Source: Ahrensia sp.
GTDB lineage: Bacteria; Pseudomonadota; Alphaproteobacteria; Rhizobiales; Rhizobiaceae
Direction of reading: 5' to 3'
NCBI GenBank assembly: GCA_002698425.1
Contig: NZXU01000010.1
Location: 1 to 14,430, forward strand
Length of the DNA: 14,430 nt
Shown here: positions 5,999 through 13,222 of the stretch, piece by piece
Numbering within the stretch: the first letter of the stretch is position 1
Layout of the letters: each line of letters opens with the position of its first letter
The notes under the pieces: model-generated
Databases searched by the model: none
What the model was told of the DNA's origin: nothing
What the model saw: only the letters and a program-made list of their open reading frames with translations
Program-made: the position numbers and the translations under genes

Positions 5999-7074
5999 GG
6001 CGTAGCGGTGGCCTCGACGTCGCGTGCCCGATCCGTGGCAGGGAGTTCGAGGGTGACGACCGCGCCGCCGTCGGGGTGGTTGGCGGCGTGGACCCGGCCG
6101 TGGTGACGATCTACGAGGGCGGCGACAATGGCCAGGCCCAGTCCGGTGCCTCCACGGGTACGAGCGGCGTCGGCGCGGGTGAAGCGGTCCAGGGCGTGTG
6201 GCAGAAAATCCGGTGGGAAGCCGGGACCGTGGTCACGGACGGTGAGGGTGACGGTGAGGCTGTGGTGCGCCGCGGCGATGTGTACGGGTGGGTGGCCGTA
6301 TTCGGTCGCATTGTCGATGAGGTTGCCGATCACCCGCTCGAGGCGTTCGGGGTCGATGCGCACCGATAGCTCGGGCGGACAGTCGAGTTCGACCGGGATC
6401 GGGTAGCGGTCGGCGATGGTTCTCAGCAGGGGCCGCAGCGCATGCGGCATTGCGGTGAGGAAGGTATCGTCGCCCGCGCTGCGGGCCAGGAGCAGCAGGT
6501 CCTGGGCCAGGCGGGAGAGCCGGTTGGTGTCGTCGAGCGCGGCGCGCACCGTGGCGATGAGCTCGGCATTGCCGCGGGGCGCGCGCAGGGCGAGTTCGAG
6601 TTCGGTGGTCAGCAGGCTCAACGGTGTACGTAGCTCGTGGCCGGCGTCGGCGACGAAGCGGCGCTCGCGGTCCAGCGCGTCGTGCAGCCGCGCGAGGAGA
6701 TCGTTGAAGGTGGCACCGAGTCGCGCGATTTCGTCGTCGCTGTCCGGGACCGGCAGGTACGGGTCCGGATCGTCGGGGCGCAGCTGCGCGGCGCGGGCGC
6801 GCATCCGTTCGACCGGACGCAGCGCGGCGGTGGCCAGCAGAAAGGCACCGGCGGTGGCGAGGCCCCAGATCAGCGGGAACGCGAGGAGCAGCTCACCACG
6901 CAGATCGGCGATCATCGCCTCGATCAGCTCCCGGCTCGGGCCGTCGGTGACCGATTCGTCGGCGGCGTCGCGGGCCTGGCGCACGGTGACGACACCGATC
7001 CCGGTCAGCACCAGCGCCATCAGCACACCGAAGGCGACGGTGAGCCGGATCCGGATGGGCCAACGGGTGATCAC
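5992..7074 (-). CDS. Two-component sensor histidine kinase
   Basis: About 360 residues. Transmembrane helix 1 is at about 12-31 and helix 2 at about 61-85, with a very short outside loop of about 30 residues. Next come HAMP (about 86-136), the dimerisation/phosphoacceptor box FVADAGHELRTPL with H146, the N-box NLIDNATEYG (about 251-260), and G boxes DHGPGFPP and GGTGLGLAIV. The GTG start at 7074 overlaps the stop of the response regulator gene (GTGA), so the pair is translationally coupled and co-transcribed with the regulator first. The small sensory loop suggests that it senses the membrane or interacts with a membrane or periplasmic partner rather than binding a ligand in a large domain. 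The PepSY protein and the lipoproteins of this element are candidate partners by inference only. Confidence 0.92.
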   Translation of the reverse strand: MITRWPIRIRLTVAFGVLMALVLTGIGVVTVRQARDAADESVTDGPSRELIEAMIADLRGELLLAFPLIWGLATAGAFLLATAALRPVERMRARAAQLRPDDPDPYLPVPDSDDEIARLGATFNDLLARLHDALDRERRFVADAGHELRTPLSLLTTELELALRAPRGNAELIATVRAALDDTNRLSRLAQDLLLLARSAGDDTFLTAMPHALRPLLRTIADRYPIPVELDCPPELSVRIDPERLERVIGNLIDNATEYGHPPVHIAAAHHSLTVTLTVRDHGPGFPPDFLPHALDRFTRADAARTRGGTGLGLAIVAALVDRHHGRVHAANHPDGGAVVTLELPATDRARDVEATATPH

Positions 7075-7769
7075 GGCGGCCCGTCCGGAGGGTCGAGGGT
7101 GACCGGGTTGAGGCGGTATCCGACCCCGCGCAGGGTTTCGAGGCTGGTGACCCCGAAGCGGCGGTCGATCTTGTCGCGCAGGGCGCGGATGTGCACCTCG
7201 ACCACATTCGAGCGGGACTCGAACGCGAAGTCCCAGCAGTGTTCCAGCAGCTGTTGGCGGGTGAACACCGCGCCCGGATGCCGCAGGAAGGTTTCCAGTA
7301 GCGCGAATTCCTTGGCGGTGACCTCGATTTCGGCCTCGCCGCGCCACACCCGATGGGTCACCGGATCCAGCCGCAGATCCCCGGCACACAACGGCGCCGC
7401 GGGCTTGGGGTGCCCGCGGCGCAGCAGCGCGCGCAGCCGCGCGAAGAACTCCGCCAGATGGAACGGCTTCGTCAGGTAGTCGTCGGCGCCGCCGTCGAGC
7501 CCGGCCACCCGGTCACGAACCTGCCCACGGGCGGTGAGCATCAGAATCGGGACGTCATCGCCCTGGGCGCGCAGCGTGCGGCAGACGGTGAACCCGTCCA
7601 GTTTCGGCAGCATCACATCCAGCACGATCGCGTCATAGCCACCGCCGGTGGCGGCGTCCAATCCGGCGACCCCGTCGGCGGCGATATCGGCGGCATATCC
7701 TTCCTCGGTCAAGGCGCGCCGCAGCAGCCGCGCCATCCGAGGTTCGTCCTCGACCACGAGTATCCGCAT
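7071..7769 (-). CDS. OmpR/PhoB-family response regulator
   Basis: 232 residues. The receiver domain has acidic D8, phosphoacceptor D51 (IVLDVMLP), T79 and K101 (LTKPF). After residue 125 follows a winged-helix DNA-binding domain (EIEVTAKEFALLETFL, SRSNVVEVHIRALRDKI, LRGVGYRL). ATG at 7769 is preferred over the in-frame GTG at 7772 because the protein then begins MRILVVEDE as usual for the family. It is the first gene of the regulator-kinase operon. Four CTTCAT direct repeats lie 62-97 bp upstream, in the gap it shares with the divergent lipoprotein operon. It is the obvious candidate to bind them and may also control its own gene. Confidence 0.94.
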   Translation of the reverse strand: MRILVVEDEPRMARLLRRALTEEGYAADIAADGVAGLDAATGGGYDAIVLDVMLPKLDGFTVCRTLRAQGDDVPILMLTARGQVRDRVAGLDGGADDYLTKPFHLAEFFARLRALLRRGHPKPAAPLCAGDLRLDPVTHRVWRGEAEIEVTAKEFALLETFLRHPGAVFTRQQLLEHCWDFAFESRSNVVEVHIRALRDKIDRRFGVTSLETLRGVGYRLNPVTLDPPDGPP

Positions 7770-7831
7770 CACTCACCGCCCTTTCCCGCTCTTCACAGCA
7801 TGCCGCAACGACCGCCACCTCCGAGGTCATG

Positions 7832-7882
7832 CTTCATCGCAGCTTCATACTTCATCGTGGCTTCATCACCACGGAGTAGATC
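7832..7882 (+). promoter_or_regulatory. Two direct-repeat operator boxes and promoter for the lipoprotein operon
   Basis: CTTCAT occurs four times: 7832-7837, 7843-7848, 7850-7855 and 7861-7866. The first pair and the last pair each have 11-bp spacing, giving two tandem dimer boxes. A weak -10 candidate, TAGATC, begins 10 nt after the last repeat (7877-7882), and no separate -35 is seen. The same box and offset precede the PepSY gene at 1578-1610. The arrangement resembles PhoB/OmpR-type activator sites. The site is also upstream of the divergent response regulator gene, so it could serve both directions. Confidence 0.65.
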
Positions 7883-7926
7883 TGTCCGCACACACCGCAC
7901 GCGCGACCGAGCAGGAGGAAACAGCG

Positions 7927-7968
7927 ATGGACATGTCGATCACACTGTGGGCCGGAGGAGCGAGCTGA
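7927..7968 (+). CDS. 13-residue leader peptide, translationally coupled to the DUF1259 lipoprotein gene
   Basis: It encodes MDMSITLWAGGAS. A strong Shine-Dalgarno (AGGAGG at 7913-7918) lies eight bases before its ATG, and its TGA overlaps the ATG of the lipoprotein gene (TGATG). Its own 3' end carries the GGAGGAG that serves the downstream start. The best ribosome site of the operon therefore belongs to this mini-ORF, which suggests that it sets downstream translation by coupling. A stand-alone function is not indicated. Confidence 0.55.
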   Translation: MDMSITLWAGGAS

Positions 7969-8924
7969 TGACGATACGCACCGCGCTGACCGCCCTGCTC
8001 GCCGTTCCGGTACTGGCCATCACGGCCTGCGGAAACGACACCGACACCCCCGACTCCACCACCGAACACGGCGGCACCGCCGAGCACGCCGCCGCCACGG
8101 TATCCACCGACGCGGACTGGGCACCGGTCGCCGAGATCCTGGGCCGCACCGGTAAACTCGACACAACCAATACCGTGTACCGGGTCGGCCTGCCGCGCAC
8201 CGACCTGTCGGTGCGGGTCCGCGACGTCACCATCAACCCGGGCCTGTCGCTGGGCGGGTACGCCGCGTTCACCACATACGGCGACCAGGCCATGCTGATG
8301 GGCGACCTGGTGGTCACCGAGGCCGAACTGCCCGCCGTCACCGACGCCCTGCAAGCCGGTGGCCTCGCCCAGACCGCGGTACACAAACACCTGCCCCAGC
8401 ACGAGCCGCCGATCTGGTGGACCCACATCCACGGCATGGGCGACCCGGCGCAACTCGCCCAGACCATCAAAGCCGCGCTGGACAAGACCGGTATCCGCCC
8501 ACCCACACCCACATCGGGTGAGCAACCGCCCCTCGATCTCGACACCGCCGGCATCGACACCGCGCTCGGCCGCAAGGGCACCAGCGAGGGCGGGGTATAC
8601 AAATACGGCATCGCGCGCGCGGAAACCGTCACCGACGGCACCCACACCCTGCCCGCGGCACTGGGGTTGACGACCGCGATCAACTTCCAGCCCGTCGGCG
8701 GCGGCCGCGCCGCGATCAACGGCGACTTCGCGATGATCGAATCCGAGATCCAGCCGGTCGTCCAAGCGTTGCGTAGCGCCGGTATCGAGGTCGTCGAGAT
8801 CCACAACCACGGCCTCGACGACAACCCGCGACTGTTCTACATGCACTTCTGGGCCGTCGACGACGCCGTGCGCCTGTCCCAGGCGCTGCGCACCGCACTC
8901 GACGCCACCAACCTGCAGAAATAG
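7968..8924 (+). CDS. LppY/LpqO-family (DUF1259) lipoprotein, ChrL-like
   Basis: 318 residues. A signal peptide ends in a lipobox at C21 (AITACGN), so the protein is probably anchored on the outer face of the membrane. After a short Thr/His-rich linker there are two homologous DUF1259 repeats, about residues 58-175 and 205-315. Each ends with a paired-histidine motif: HKHLPQHEPPIWWTHIHG in the first and HNHGLDDNPRLFYMHFW in the second. The clustered His residues suggest metal or oxyanion binding, but this is not demonstrated. An LppY/LpqO-type protein named ChrL is part of the chromate cluster of Arthrobacter sp. FB24, and the chromate genes here make that comparison apt. GGAGGAG at 7954-7960 precedes the ATG. 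It heads a three-gene operon divergent from the two-component system. Confidence 0.85.
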   Translation: MTIRTALTALLAVPVLAITACGNDTDTPDSTTEHGGTAEHAAATVSTDADWAPVAEILGRTGKLDTTNTVYRVGLPRTDLSVRVRDVTINPGLSLGGYAAFTTYGDQAMLMGDLVVTEAELPAVTDALQAGGLAQTAVHKHLPQHEPPIWWTHIHGMGDPAQLAQTIKAALDKTGIRPPTPTSGEQPPLDLDTAGIDTALGRKGTSEGGVYKYGIARAETVTDGTHTLPAALGLTTAINFQPVGGGRAAINGDFAMIESEIQPVVQALRSAGIEVVEIHNHGLDDNPRLFYMHFWAVDDAVRLSQALRTALDATNLQK

Positions 8925-8946
8925 CCACGCCTACCGAGGTAACCCC

Positions 8947-9624
8947 GTGCTCACACACGCGCGAACCGCGCTCACCCTGCTCGCCACAGTCGGGGTGGTG
9001 ACCGCCGGATCCGGCTGCACCGACACCGGCCCGGCATCAGAGCCCACCACCACGGCGGCGGGGCCCACCGCGACCGTCGGCCAGGTCACCACCGTCGGCT
9101 TCGACGACAACACGACACTGCCCGAGGGCACCGACATCGCCGCCGGGACCTGGCAGATCCAGGCCCGGGACGGCACACCCACCCCGCCGAACGCGTTGTG
9201 CCAGACCGCCACCGCCGAATATCCTGCCCTGACCCTCGGCCCGGCGAACTACACCGACGCCACGATCAGCGTCCGGTTCCTGCCCATCTCCGGCACCGAG
9301 GACCAAGCCGCCGGAATCATCTTCCGCAGCGTCGACCCCGGCAACTACTACGTGCTGCGCGCCAACGCACTGGAAGGCAACGTCAACTTCTACCAATACA
9401 CCGACGGCACCCGCTCGATCCTCGCCGAAGCCAACACCCCCGTCCCGACCGGGCAATGGCAGGAACTGCGCGTCGAGATCACCGGCGACACCCTGACCGG
9501 CTACCTCGACGGCACCCAGATCGTGCAAACCCGCCACGACCGCCTGCGCAGCGGTCGCATCGGACTGTGGACCAAGGCCGACTCCCACACCTGCTTCGAC
9601 GACTTCACCGCGACAGCACGGTAG
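8947..9624 (+). CDS. Lipoprotein with LamG/DUF1080-like (concanavalin-fold) domain
   Basis: 225 residues. The signal peptide has a probable lipidated cysteine at C24 (AGSGC, a slightly atypical lipobox). A Thr-rich linker follows, and from about residue 45 a single beta-rich domain. Its pattern (ATISVRFLPIS, AAGIIFRSVDPGNYYVLRANAL, WQELRVEITGDTLTGYLDG, SGRIGLWTKADSHTCFDDF) is typical of DUF1080/LamG-type jelly-roll domains found in sugar-binding or glycosidase-like proteins. No catalytic residues can be assigned, so binding to an envelope glycan is only a guess. The GTG start has GAGG eight bases upstream. It is second in the lipoprotein operon, 22 bp after the DUF1259 gene. Confidence 0.75.
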   Translation: MLTHARTALTLLATVGVVTAGSGCTDTGPASEPTTTAAGPTATVGQVTTVGFDDNTTLPEGTDIAAGTWQIQARDGTPTPPNALCQTATAEYPALTLGPANYTDATISVRFLPISGTEDQAAGIIFRSVDPGNYYVLRANALEGNVNFYQYTDGTRSILAEANTPVPTGQWQELRVEITGDTLTGYLDGTQIVQTRHDRLRSGRIGLWTKADSHTCFDDFTATAR

Positions 9625-9646
9625 CCCGAAACGCACCCACGCCACC

Positions 9647-9685
9647 GGTCATGGGCGCCTGCCCCGTCGCCAGACGCCCATGACC
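9647..9685 (+). terminator. Hairpin between the lipoprotein and small membrane protein genes
   Basis: GGTCATGGGCG (9647-9657) pairs perfectly with CGCCCATGACC (9675-9685) across a 17-nt loop; inside the loop CTG and CAG can add three more pairs. No T tract follows. It may terminate or attenuate transcription after the second lipoprotein, or stabilise that mRNA. Confidence 0.5.
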
Positions 9686-9747
9686 CACCCCGGCTCGCCG
9701 CGAGCGGCAGCCGGTGCGCCACAACAAATCTCGAGAAGGGAACTACG

Positions 9748-9963
9748 ATGCGGCCACGCACGATACCGGACTGGATCGCCTTCGTATTACTGCTGATCGG
9801 CGCGTTCGCCTGGGCCGCGTTCGTCACCGACGTCAACGTGCTCGACCGGGCCCTGGAACCGATCGCCGACCCCCTCGACGACATCGTATTCGTACTCATC
9901 GGACTCGCCGGCCTGTACTGGATCATCCGCGTGATCACCGGTGATCGCAGCCACCAGCACTGA
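9748..9963 (+). CDS. Small membrane protein, DUF378-like
   Basis: 71 residues with two hydrophobic helices, about 9-28 (WIAFVLLLIGAFAWAAFV) and about 46-63 (DIVFVLIGLAGLYWIIRV), joined by an acidic, proline-containing loop. The pattern of an IGAFAW helix followed by VLIGLAGLYW resembles DUF378 (YuzA-like) proteins of unknown function. The ATG has a strong ribosome site (GAGAAGGGA). It follows the second lipoprotein after a 123-bp gap with a hairpin, so it may be a weakly expressed third gene of the operon or may have its own promoter. Confidence 0.7.
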   Translation: MRPRTIPDWIAFVLLLIGAFAWAAFVTDVNVLDRALEPIADPLDDIVFVLIGLAGLYWIIRVITGDRSHQH

Positions 9964-10062
9964 ACAACCAGCGAATCCTGCTGGATGGAGTCCCGCACCG
10001 GGCAAGCCGAGACCGGGTCCGATGGCTCAGCGGGCAGAACGCGCCCCAAGAGCGCCCCCGGG

Positions 10063-13000
10063 TCAGTCGTCCTCGTCGGGGGCGTCCGGATCGCGTAGCG
10101 GCCGGTGACCCTCGCCGAGTTCGGGCAGATGGAAGCTGTAATGGCCTTCCAGGCGAATATGTTTGCGGATGAACGCCGAGAGCCGGGCGGCGTCCTCATC
10201 GCGCACCGGATAGCCCTGGGCGCGTAACTCGGACAGTGCCCGGTCCAGGTACACCGAATTCCACAGCACGACACAGTTCAAGATCAGGCCGAGCGCGGAG
10301 AGCTGGTCTTCCATGCCGTCGAGGTAGGTGCGGGTGATCTCGCCCTTGCGTCCGTGAAAGATGGTGCGGCCCAGGTCGTGACGGCCCTCCTGAAGGTTCG
10401 CTTGTGCCTTGGCCTCGCGCCGGTAGGGTTCGTCGTCGGCCATGCGCAGAATGTGCAGCGTCTTGAAGATCCGGCCGTAGTGGGCGATGGCCTGCCCCAG
10501 CGAGGTGGGGTTGCCGTCGCGGGAGATCATGCGGGTGACCTCGTGCGCGGAGACCTCACCGCGGTTCATCGACACCGCCACGCGGCACATGTCCTCCCAG
10601 TGGGAACACACTTTCTCGATGTCGATGCGGCCGCGTGCGGCCTTGTCCAGGGGACCGTAGTCGGCGGCCGGGTCGATGCGCCACAATCGCTGATCAGGCA
10701 GGTCCTTGAGCTGCGGCCGATACTTGCGGCCCAGCAAATGCAGCAGGCCGAAGACGATGTCGGAATACGATCCGGCGTCGGAAATGATGTCGTCGGGCAC
10801 CTTGCTGCCCTCGGGCTGGCGCAGGATCACGTCGATGGCGTTGAGCGAGTCACGCGGGGTACCCGACACGACCATCGCGTTGAGCCCGGCAGCCTGGTCG
10901 TTGAGCATGTTCAGCCAGGTACTGCCTCGTTTCGGTCCAAAATATTTTCGGTTGGGTCGGGCGTGGATGGACCGGACGGGCACTACGAACCGCATCCCGT
11001 CCACACTGGCGACGCAGCCGCCGCCCCACAGCCGCGCCAACGGCACGTTCGCTTGGGCGTTGACCAGCACCGTGTTCGCCACAGCCATCGTCTCCGCCCG
11101 AATATAGTGCTGGTCGACGTGGCGCAGCCGATCCCGTGTCAACGCGTCCGCGCCGGGTGAAACCACCGGCGCCAGACCGACATTCATCGCCTGCGAGCAC
11201 AACACCGCCGCGACCGAGACACCGAGGTCGGCGACGCGGGCACTGGTGCCGGCGACGTGCGTGAAGGATTCACCGAACTCCGGAAGCCACGACATCACCT
11301 CCAGCACCAGCTCAGGCAGGTCGACCTGCGGAATCATCGCCGCCGCGCGGCGGCGCAGATCGGTCAGACTGGGCGGATCCGGCACCGCGCTCAACGCCGC
11401 TACATGCAGTTTGCCGTCGGAATCCACGCTGGCGGGGGTGTCGTCGCCCAGGTGGGCGGCCAGCTCCCGGTATGCGGCGTCCACGCTCGCGGCCAGCTCA
11501 CCGAGCATCGGCCGCGGATTGTCCGGCAGGGCCAGGGCGTTCATGCCGGTGTCGCGGGCAGCCTCCCACGCCATCCCCGACAGCAGATGCGTGCGCGGGT
11601 CACGCCATTTCGAGGAATCCTCGGCGAAAATGTTGCGGTAGCGCAGATGCCGATGGAACTGTTCGAGCACACACAGTGTGTACGCGGCCCGATCCACCGT
11701 CTCCTCCGGCCGCTCCACGGGGTACACCAGTCGCTGCCAGCCGCCGCTCACCAGGTCGTGATCGACACGGCGGGCATCGAGCCAGCGGGCCGGGAGCCCA
11801 CGGCTCCGTTGCGGGGAGATCAGCTCGGCCAGGGTGTGCATAGCCTTGAGGACCGGCCCGGCGTCGCCGGTGGCGCCGAAGTCGATGGTGCGCATCATCG
11901 CGGGCAGGAATGAGCGGACCGTGGCGAATCGGCCGGCCAGCTCCTCGAGGCGCTGCTCGTCGAACTCTGGATCCGCTTGCGGGACAAGCTCGTCGATCGC
12001 GGCCAGCGCCGCGCGTAGCTCGGATTTGGAGACGGTGTTCTCGATCAGGTCCCACACCAGTTCCAGGGACAGCTGCGGGTCGGCCTCGCTCATCTCCAGC
12101 AGTACCCGCACGGCGCGGGCGAGCTTGCCGGCGTTGCGGGTCACTCGGGGATATCGGCGCAGCTTTTCGTCTTTGGACTGGCGTTCGGCCTTGGCCATCA
12201 GGTCGGTGACCATGAGCAGGTCGAACAGTTCGAGCACGTCGTCGACCGCTTTCGACCGCAACGTGTGAGCCGTCGCCGTCAACAACGCCAGCAACCGCTC
12301 CCGCTGCGAGCGCATCCGCCGCAGATGCGAGGTCTTGCCGGTGATCCCATGCGCGGCCAGGGCGATCAACCGGCGCGGCGGCACCTCGGTGATATCCACC
12401 GCCGCCGGGACCACCGCATTCAGGTCCCGCACCCGAGCCAGCGCGTGCTTCATTCCCGTCGTCGACGGGGTGAACACGCCCTTGCGTAACCGTTCCAGCT
12501 CAACCACCTTGCGGCGGCCCTCCTCACGGGTTTCCAGCAGCCCCAACAGGATTCCCGCCTCCCGGCCGGTGAGCTGGGAGGCCAGATGCGTCCACAACCG
12601 CTGATCGGCGGCCTGCTTGCCCTCGGAGACGAGGCGTTCCAGGGTGGTCACACCCGGCAGCAGGGCGGACCGTTCACGTAGCCAGCGCACCGCGCCCGCG
12701 GTCAGCGCCTTCGGGCCGTCTCCGGTCATCCACGCCTGATCGGCGATCCACGCCACGAGCTCGCCCTCGACCTGCGCGAACTCGGTCAGTCCGTCGGCGC
12801 GGACGATCTCGTCCTGATGGTCGTAGCGTGTCTGCTTGCGCTCGGTATAGGACTTCACACACGTCGGATCGGCGATATCCAGCTGCTCGGCCAGGTAGGC
12901 AACCACTTCGGCCGGTACGTCGAGCGGATCCGGCAGGAACATGCCGAGGTAACGCACAGTCACCAGCTGAAGGGCGAAGCCAAGGCGATTGCTGTTACGG

Positions 13001-13095
13001 CGACGCTCGGCGATCAGCTTGCGATCGGCATCATCCAGGTAGAAGAACCGCTCCAGGTCGACCTGCGACAGCACACCGAACCGGCCGTATTCCAC
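10063..13095 (-). CDS. tnpA: Tn3-family DDE transposase TnpA
   Basis: About 1010 residues, full length for the family. It catalyses replicative transposition by cutting and joining the terminal repeats. The N-terminal family pattern is seen (VEYGRFGVLSQVDLERFFYL, then LIAERRRNSNRLGFALQ). The catalytic triad is D699 (SVDGMRF), D773 (IISDAGSYSD) and E903 (NLQEGRHDL); the spacings of 74 and 130 residues are close to those of Tn3 TnpA. The C-terminal hallmark LGLILNCVVLWNSVYLDRAL is intact. GTG at 13095 is chosen because GATGAGGGGG lies just upstream and the protein then begins at the family's usual point; the frame stays open to a GTG at 13152 with no ribosome site. The start lies about 100 bp inside the right terminal repeat. 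Nothing suggests inactivation. Confidence 0.95.
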   Translation of the reverse strand: MEYGRFGVLSQVDLERFFYLDDADRKLIAERRRNSNRLGFALQLVTVRYLGMFLPDPLDVPAEVVAYLAEQLDIADPTCVKSYTERKQTRYDHQDEIVRADGLTEFAQVEGELVAWIADQAWMTGDGPKALTAGAVRWLRERSALLPGVTTLERLVSEGKQAADQRLWTHLASQLTGREAGILLGLLETREEGRRKVVELERLRKGVFTPSTTGMKHALARVRDLNAVVPAAVDITEVPPRRLIALAAHGITGKTSHLRRMRSQRERLLALLTATAHTLRSKAVDDVLELFDLLMVTDLMAKAERQSKDEKLRRYPRVTRNAGKLARAVRVLLEMSEADPQLSLELVWDLIENTVSKSELRAALAAIDELVPQADPEFDEQRLEELAGRFATVRSFLPAMMRTIDFGATGDAGPVLKAMHTLAELISPQRSRGLPARWLDARRVDHDLVSGGWQRLVYPVERPEETVDRAAYTLCVLEQFHRHLRYRNIFAEDSSKWRDPRTHLLSGMAWEAARDTGMNALALPDNPRPMLGELAASVDAAYRELAAHLGDDTPASVDSDGKLHVAALSAVPDPPSLTDLRRRAAAMIPQVDLPELVLEVMSWLPEFGESFTHVAGTSARVADLGVSVAAVLCSQAMNVGLAPVVSPGADALTRDRLRHVDQHYIRAETMAVANTVLVNAQANVPLARLWGGGCVASVDGMRFVVPVRSIHARPNRKYFGPKRGSTWLNMLNDQAAGLNAMVVSGTPRDSLNAIDVILRQPEGSKVPDDIISDAGSYSDIVFGLLHLLGRKYRPQLKDLPDQRLWRIDPAADYGPLDKAARGRIDIEKVCSHWEDMCRVAVSMNRGEVSAHEVTRMISRDGNPTSLGQAIAHYGRIFKTLHILRMADDEPYRREAKAQANLQEGRHDLGRTIFHGRKGEITRTYLDGMEDQLSALGLILNCVVLWNSVYLDRALSELRAQGYPVRDEDAARLSAFIRKHIRLEGHYSFHLPELGEGHRPLRDPDAPDEDD

Positions 13096-13192
13096 GGCCC
13101 CCTCATCACGCACAGCCGCACATGAAACCACCAGCAGCGCAACCGCGCTCACTGTTCGGCCGAATCAACCCCCGACCAAGGTCGAACACCGC

Positions 13193-13222
13193 TTAGCGCG
13201 ACTTTTCTCGTCCTTGGACCCC
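13193..13222 (-). repeat. Right terminal inverted repeat of the Tn3-family transposon
   Basis: Read on the minus strand from 13222 it begins GGGGTCCAAGGACGAG and ends AAAAGTCGCGCTAA. It matches the left repeat at 27 of 30 positions. It borders tnpA, as usual in this family, and the bases beyond it return to DNA ligase coding sequence. Confidence 0.92.

Larger units (their letters stand above)
303..13222. mobile_element. Tn3-family transposon (about 12.9 kb) with TnpI-type recombinase and chromate-resistance cargo
   Basis: Its ends are near-perfect inverted repeats of about 30 bp starting GGGGTCC and ending CGxTAA, as in Tn3-family elements. It contains a complete DDE transposase beside the right end and a tyrosine recombinase with its own site beside the left end. 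It splits a DNA ligase gene whose two parts flank it in the same frame and orientation. The best target duplication is an imperfect 4-bp one (ATGT at 299-302, ATAT at 13223-13226), and joining the gene after removing four bases restores the ligase frame. The cargo comprises chrA, chrB-N, chrB-C, a FetAB-like pair, a two-component system, two lipoproteins and two small membrane-associated proteins. Both transposition genes look intact, so the element may still be mobile. Confidence 0.9.

Noticed and set aside
7075..7389. Upstream extension of the sensor kinase to a start at 7389
   Set aside because: It lies inside the response regulator coding region in another frame and has no kinase-like sequence. 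The GTG at 7074 overlaps the regulator stop as expected for a coupled pair.
7353..7967. Upstream extension of the DUF1259 lipoprotein frame
   Set aside because: The signal peptide and lipobox define the start at 7968. The upstream part is antisense to the response regulator.
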